Assembly: GCA_047602305.1 (NCBI GenBank)
Contig: JASGHO010000001.1
Span: 1,984,001-2,048,000, forward strand
Length of the DNA stretch: 64,000 nt
DNA from: Ancrocorticia sp047602305
GTDB lineage: Bacteria; Actinomycetota; Actinomycetes; Actinomycetales; Actinomycetaceae
Direction of reading: 5' to 3'
Positions 60,024 through 64,000 of the stretch are shown here, piece by piece. Every line of letters starts with the position of its first letter. Position 1 is the first letter of the stretch. The notes under the pieces are model-generated. The model was not told where the DNA came from. It searched no databases and saw only the letters and a list, made by a program, of their open reading frames with translations. The position numbers and the translations under genes are program-made.

Positions 60024-61094
60024 ATGTCTGTTTTACCACCCCTTCCCGAACGCCTGGCGCGAATCGCATCAGCCGCGTTCCCGCCTGAACCCACGGATTC
60101 TCCAAGCCTGCGCTGGGCAATCCTTGGAGCGGGTGGCATCGCCAGAAAGTTCGCGAGAGATGTGAAGCGGGCGGGCAGCGCCGTCGTCGCCGTCGGGTCG
60201 CGCACGCCAGCCAGAGCCGAAGCCTTCGCTGTAGAAAATGACATCGCCTTCCACGGAAGCTACAAGGATGTGCTGTCACGGGACGACGTCGACGCCGTCT
60301 ACGTCGCAACCACCCACAACTTCCACCTGGAAGGTGCGCTGGAGGCGATCGCGGCCGGGAAGCCGGTGCTCATCGAGAAGCCGATCGTCCGCAACAGCGC
60401 CGAGCTCCAGCGCCTACGTGCCGCAGCCGAGGAAGCAAACGTGCTGGTCATGGAGGCGATGTGGTCACGATTCCTGCCTCATTACGCGATCATCCGAGCA
60501 CTTCTGGCCAGCGGCGAGTTGGGCGGGGTGCGCTATATGCGCGCCGAATTCAACGCCAACCTGCGAGGCGTCGAACGACTGGAAAATCCCGAGTTGGCGG
60601 GAGGAGCGGCGCTCGACCTGGGAGTCTATTCGGTGTCGTTCATCCATTGGGTGCTGGGCACGCCGCGCGCCGTGACGGCGCGCGGTCGCCTCACCGACAG
60701 AGGCGTCGATGCTCAAGCTGTGGCGATGCTCGACTATCCCGAGGCCTACGCGGTGTACGAGTCCTCAATGGATATGGCCACCGCAAACGCGGCACTCATC
60801 TCGTGCGAGAAGGGCTGGATTGAGCTACCGGTCAATTTCTATCGCCCGAGCGAGCTGCGCGTGGTGTGGGATGAGGTGCCGGACAAGGCAAAGCCCTACG
60901 AGAAATATGAGGAAAACTGGTCCTCGCAATCGCTCGCAGCCAACGGATTCGAATACCAGGCCGCGGCTTTTGCCCGGGCTCTTCGCGCCGGGCTCACAGA
61001 GGTTCCCGGGCACGGGTGGGACGAGGCTGCCGCAGTAATCGCAACCCTCGACACTATCCGCCAGCAGGTGGGCGTGGTGTTCCCCGGAGAATGA
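60024..61094 (+). CDS. Gfo/Idh/MocA family oxidoreductase
   Basis: 356 aa NAD(P)-dependent sugar or inositol dehydrogenase-type enzyme. Rossmann motif LRWAILGAGGIARKFARDV, then VYVATTHNFHLEGALEAIAAGKPVLIEKPI with the family EKP, and the C-terminal GFO fold with GGAALDLGVYSVSFIHWVLG. Substrate unknown; similarity is to trans-1,2-dihydrobenzene-1,2-diol dehydrogenase-like members. AGGAGG lies directly before ATGATG; the second ATG (60024) gives the better spacing. Element copy E sits just upstream. Confidence 0.9.
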   Translation: MSVLPPLPERLARIASAAFPPEPTDSPSLRWAILGAGGIARKFARDVKRAGSAVVAVGSRTPARAEAFAVENDIAFHGSYKDVLSRDDVDAVYVATTHNFHLEGALEAIAAGKPVLIEKPIVRNSAELQRLRAAAEEANVLVMEAMWSRFLPHYAIIRALLASGELGGVRYMRAEFNANLRGVERLENPELAGGAALDLGVYSVSFIHWVLGTPRAVTARGRLTDRGVDAQAVAMLDYPEAYAVYESSMDMATANAALISCEKGWIELPVNFYRPSELRVVWDEVPDKAKPYEKYEENWSSQSLAANGFEYQAAAFARALRAGLTEVPGHGWDEAAAVIATLDTIRQQVGVVFPGE

Positions 61095-61127
61095 CGCCGC
61101 CAAAGGCGAATGACTCCCACACCCACC

Positions 61128-61211
61128 AAAGGATTGAGTTTTTCGGAAAGGATTGAGTGCGTGGACGCGTCGAAATGCCTCAACCCTTTCCATTTTCCTC
61201 AATTCTTTAGA
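61128..61211. repeat. Palindromic repeat family 5, copy b
   Basis: 84-bp imperfect palindrome, nested stems AAAGGATTGAG...CTCAATTCTTT and GGAAAGGATTGAG...CTCAACCCTTTCC around GGACGCGTC. Partner copy at 56437-56520. Confidence 0.82.
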
Positions 61212-61240
61212 AACGGGAAAGGCACCCGCACCTTCGTGCG

Positions 61241-61285
61241 AGCACCCCGCTCAGGAGCACCCCGCTCAGGAGCACCCCGCTCAGG
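61241..61285. repeat. 15-bp tandem repeat, three units
   Basis: AGCACCCCGCTCAGG repeated three times without mismatch, between the oxidoreductase and purA genes. Confidence 0.9.
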
Positions 61286-61314
61286 ACCAAGCCGCTCATT
61301 GAGCCAAACGAAAC

Positions 61315-61350
61315 GGCCCGGGCGGCTTGCATTCGCAAGCTACCCGGGCC
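61315..61350. terminator. Terminator-like hairpin downstream of oxidoreductase gene
   Basis: Stem GGCCCGGG-CG-GCTTGC / GCAAGC-TA-CCCGGGCC with a 4-nt loop and one 2x2 internal mismatch; CTCTTTTCT follows about 12 nt later. Confidence 0.6.
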
Positions 61351-61374
61351 CTCCCGCGTCAACTCTTTTCTAAC

Positions 61375-61440
61375 TGGGCACCACAGCGATCTCCGTGCCG
61401 TAGACGGCACGCATATCGCTCACATGCCCACTTAGGAATC
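61375..61440. repeat. Palindromic repeat family 2, copy b
   Basis: 66 bp, inverted copy of 22229-22294 (60/66 identical). Central perfect stem CGTGCCGT-N2-ACGGCACG. Lies 69 bp downstream of purA and could act as its terminator. A TAGCAACTA-type direct repeat (CCAGCCAGCAACTA) follows at about 61445-61491. Confidence 0.85.
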
Positions 61441-61508
61441 AAACCAGCCAGCAACTATCGCACCAGCGCGCTACACCCAGCCAGCAACTACGTGCCAGCG
61501 CACCACTC

Positions 61509-62792
61509 TCAGTCGAGCAGGTCCTGGCGCACGATGGTCGCTTCGCGCTCCGGGCCAACGCCGATGGAGCTGATGCGGCAGTTGGAGATCTTCTCCAGGT
61601 ACAGCACGTAATCCTGTGCCGCCTGCGGAAGCTCCTCGAACGTGGTGCAGCCGGAGATGTCCTCCTGCCAGCCGGGAACGTACTCGTACACCGGCACCGC
61701 GCGGGCGAACTCGGACTGCACGGCCGGGACTTCCTCGACACGCTTGCCGTCCACTTCGTAGGCCACGCACACCGGGATCTGCTCCAGGCCACCGAGAACG
61801 TCGAGCTTGGTGAGCACGATGTCCGTCAGGCCATTGACGCGGGTGGAGTAGCGCGACACCGGGGCGTCGTACCAGCCACAACGACGCGGGCGGCCGGTGG
61901 TGACACCGTATTCGCCGCCCTTCTCGCGCAGCCACTCGCCGGACTCGTCGAATAGCTCGGTGGGGAACGGGCCCTCGCCCACGCGGGTGACGTAGGCCTT
62001 GGCCACGCCCACCACGCGGTCGATGCGGGTGGGGCCAACGCCGGTGCCGGTGCAGGCGCCGCCGGCGGTCGGGTTGGAGGAGGTCACATAGGGGTAGGTG
62101 CCGTGGTCGATGTCCAGCATGGTGGACTGGCCACCCTCGAACACCACCGTCTTGCCAGCATCGAGTGCGTTGTTCACTTCGAGGACGGTATCGATGACCA
62201 TGGGCCGGACGCGCTCAGCGAAAGACGTGAGTTCGGCGACGACGTCGTCGACCTCGAAAGTGTCCTCACCGTAGGCGGCCAGCAGGATGTTCTTGTCCGC
62301 GAGCGCCGTCTCGATCTTGGACCGCAGCGACTCGGGCTCGAACAGGTCCTGCATGCGCAGGCCGGTGCGCGAGACCTTGTCCGCGTAGGTGGGGCCGATG
62401 CCGCGGCCGGTGGTGCCAATCTTCTTGTCGCCGAGGGATTTCTCGGACAGGGCATCCATCTTGCGGTCGTAGGAGGTGATGATGTGGGCGTTGGACGAGA
62501 TCCTCAGCTTCGAGGTGTCCATGCCGCGCGACTCCAGTTCCTCGATCTCCTCGAAGAGAACCTGGATGTCCACCACAACGCCATTGCCGATGACGGGGAT
62601 GCAGCCCGGGGAGAGAATTCCGCCCGGAAGAAGGTGTAGTGCGAATTTTTCACCATCGACGACGACGGTGTGACCAGCGTTGTTACCGCCGTTGTACTTG
62701 ACGACGTACTCTGCACGGGTGCCGAGCTGATCGGTGGCCTTTCCTTTTCCTTCGTCGCCCCACTGGGCGCCGAGGATGATGACCGCAGGCAT
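61509..62792 (-). CDS. purA: Adenylosuccinate synthase
   Basis: 427 aa. GTP-dependent synthesis of adenylosuccinate from IMP and aspartate, first step to AMP. Signature GAQWGDEGKGKATDQLG, NGGNNAGHTVV, GTTGRGIGPTYADK, VFEGGQSTMLDIDHGTYPYVTSSN and TGRPRRCGW. Start MPAVIILGAQ with GAAGGAGAG upstream. It is separate from the other pur genes in the window. Confidence 0.97.
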   Translation of the reverse strand: MPAVIILGAQWGDEGKGKATDQLGTRAEYVVKYNGGNNAGHTVVVDGEKFALHLLPGGILSPGCIPVIGNGVVVDIQVLFEEIEELESRGMDTSKLRISSNAHIITSYDRKMDALSEKSLGDKKIGTTGRGIGPTYADKVSRTGLRMQDLFEPESLRSKIETALADKNILLAAYGEDTFEVDDVVAELTSFAERVRPMVIDTVLEVNNALDAGKTVVFEGGQSTMLDIDHGTYPYVTSSNPTAGGACTGTGVGPTRIDRVVGVAKAYVTRVGEGPFPTELFDESGEWLREKGGEYGVTTGRPRRCGWYDAPVSRYSTRVNGLTDIVLTKLDVLGGLEQIPVCVAYEVDGKRVEEVPAVQSEFARAVPVYEYVPGWQEDISGCTTFEELPQAAQDYVLYLEKISNCRISSIGVGPEREATIVRQDLLD

Positions 62793-63213
62793 ACTGCTCT
62801 CCTTCATTGCTTACGCTTCGTAAAGGGGCCATGCCGCTTTACTTATTAAGCATACTGACCGGAGCAGGGGAAACAGAAGGGGGCCGAATGGTGAGACGTG
62901 GGCGTCGTCGTCGCGTCCGGATGGAAAGACCGTACTTCGAACCATGCTTCAAACGACATTCCACCCCGCCACCCCACAAACCTCGACACTATGACTTTCC
63001 CCGCAACCGCTCAAAAATAACGACATGTAACTCATTTATCATTACAAATGTACTAAAGTGTGGGATACACCTTACTGGCCCGGCGAGACTTTTCCTGGCT
63101 GCAACGATTTAATGGAAAATACTGGGCATATACGACCTAGGTCCGGGTTTCATTCCGTGCAGCGCCGGTCACTAATCTACGTATGCAAGTTATTTCGCAA
63201 GGAGATTCAGTCT
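62793..63213. other. Divergent promoter region purA / glgP
   Basis: 421 bp, GC-poor in the right half (62990-63110, CAAAAATAACGACATGTAACTC region cut short here). Probably contains both promoters. No gene, RNA or strong hairpin recognised. Confidence 0.4.
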
Positions 63214-64000
63214 ATGTCTACGGATCTGACGCAATCGTTGGGCGCTTTCGTGCGTTCGGCATCAGGCAAGACCACCCGCAGCTCAAACGCCATGGAATTC
63301 TGGACCGGTCTGTCCGGGCTGATCGTCGATCACATCGCCGACAACTGGGAGACCACCACCAAGGCCTACCAGGCAGGCCGCCAGGAGCACTACTTCTCGG
63401 CCGAGTTCCTCATGGGCCGCGCCATGCTCAACAACCTCACCAACCTCGGGTTGCTCGATGAGGCTCGCGAAGCAGTGGCAGCGCAGGGCCAGGACCTCTC
63501 TGACGTGCTTGAAGCCGAACACGACGCAGCGCTTGGCAACGGTGGCCTCGGCCGTCTCGCCGCCTGCTTCCTCGATTCGTGCGCCACGCTCGACCTGCCC
63601 GTGACCGGCTACGGCATTCTCTACCGCTACGGCCTCTTCAAGCAGACCATCGACAACGGCTTCCAGAACGAGCACCCGGATCCGTGGATGGAAGAGGGCT
63701 ACCCCTTCGTCATCCGTCGCGAAGAAGAGGCACGCTACGTGCGCTTCGCGGACATGGACGTGCGCGCCGTTCCCTACGACATGCCGATCACCGGCTACGG
63801 CACCAAGAACGTCAACACCCTGCGCCTGTGGAAGTCCGAGCCCATCGAAGAGTTCGACTACGACGCCTTCAACTCCCAGCGCTTCACCGACGCCATCGTC
63901 GAGCGCGAGCGCGTGGCCGATCTGTGCCGCGTCCTCTACCCGAACGACACCACCTACGAAGGCAAGGTGCTGCGCGTTCGCCAGCAGTACTTCTTCGTGT
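63214..64000 (+). CDS. glgP: Glycogen/maltodextrin phosphorylase (partial, runs off right edge)
   Basis: First 262 codons of a GT35 phosphorylase releasing glucose-1-phosphate from alpha-1,4-glucans. ATG (MSTDLTQSLGAF) with AAGGAG 12 nt upstream. Family landmarks: YFSAEFLMGRAMLNNLTNLGL, EAEHDAALGNGGLGRLAACFLDSCATLDLPVTGYGILYRYGLFKQ, and PWMEEGYPFVIRR. The PLP-binding region is beyond the window. GlgP versus MalP cannot be settled from this part. Confidence 0.93.
   Translation, partial: MSTDLTQSLGAFVRSASGKTTRSSNAMEFWTGLSGLIVDHIADNWETTTKAYQAGRQEHYFSAEFLMGRAMLNNLTNLGLLDEAREAVAAQGQDLSDVLEAEHDAALGNGGLGRLAACFLDSCATLDLPVTGYGILYRYGLFKQTIDNGFQNEHPDPWMEEGYPFVIRREEEARYVRFADMDVRAVPYDMPITGYGTKNVNTLRLWKSEPIEEFDYDAFNSQRFTDAIVERERVADLCRVLYPNDTTYEGKVLRVRQQYFFV

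Overview
The window comes from the chromosome of a high-GC Gram-positive bacterium, most likely a member of the Actinomycetaceae (a Trueperella/Arcanobacterium/Actinomyces-type organism). The reasons are small actinobacterial marker families (DUF3073 beside purM, DUF3618, an SCP-like protein beside purF), a GTP-type PEP carboxykinase, sortase-anchored fimbriae, and secreted nucleotidases with calcium-type repeat tails. The genus call is inference; no rRNA is present.

Layout. 1-1.4 kb: ATPase and binding lipoprotein of a Mn-type metal ABC importer, with a perfect 19-bp-arm palindrome upstream. 1.9-7.7 kb: a dipeptide/oligopeptide ABC importer operon. 8.5-14.6 kb: CsbD-like protein, lipoate-protein ligase, an AEC + DMT exporter pair, and an MscS channel. 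15.0-15.3 kb: tRNA-Glu, tRNA-Asp, tRNA-Phe. 15.3-25 kb: accessory and stress genes (VOC protein, NAD(P)-binding protein, Fic protein, hydrolase, DUF1648 membrane protein, Abi/HEPN protein, MFS transporter, Dps, Tpx) in a repeat-rich background. 25.3-26.7 kb: holin-like membrane protein, DUF3618 and DUF3073 proteins. 26.8-30.1 kb: SCP-like gene, purF, purM. 30.3-35.8 kb: tandem pair of secreted 5'-nucleotidases. 35.9-37.2 kb: glutamate dehydrogenase. 37.9-47.7 kb: a fimbrial locus, a 2566-residue LPMAG-anchored protein carrying an RCC1 beta-propeller followed by an LPMTG shaft pilin, with no sortase gene. 48-55 kb: purL, purQ, purS, purC, purD. 55.4-64 kb: a carbonic-anhydrase-like orphan, pckG, an LppM-like lipoprotein, an oxidoreductase, purA, and the start of glycogen phosphorylase.

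How it fits together. Eight de novo purine genes (purF, M, D, C, S, Q, L, A) all lie on the minus strand in three groups. The nucleotidase pair, gdhA and the plus-strand fimbrial genes sit between purF/M and purL/Q/S/C/D. The nucleotidases could supply nucleosides from outside the cell; gdhA concerns nitrogen and pckG gluconeogenesis.

The other striking feature is the intergenic space. At least five families of short palindromic or terminal-inverted-repeat elements recur in the gaps, often touching gene ends. One family (TIR consensus TAGAGGTTGCGCCRATAGG) has internal hairpins whose sequence changes while base pairing is kept, and one copy carries four such hairpins. There are also several perfect palindromes and tandem repeats, including a 7-bp array upstream of mscS.
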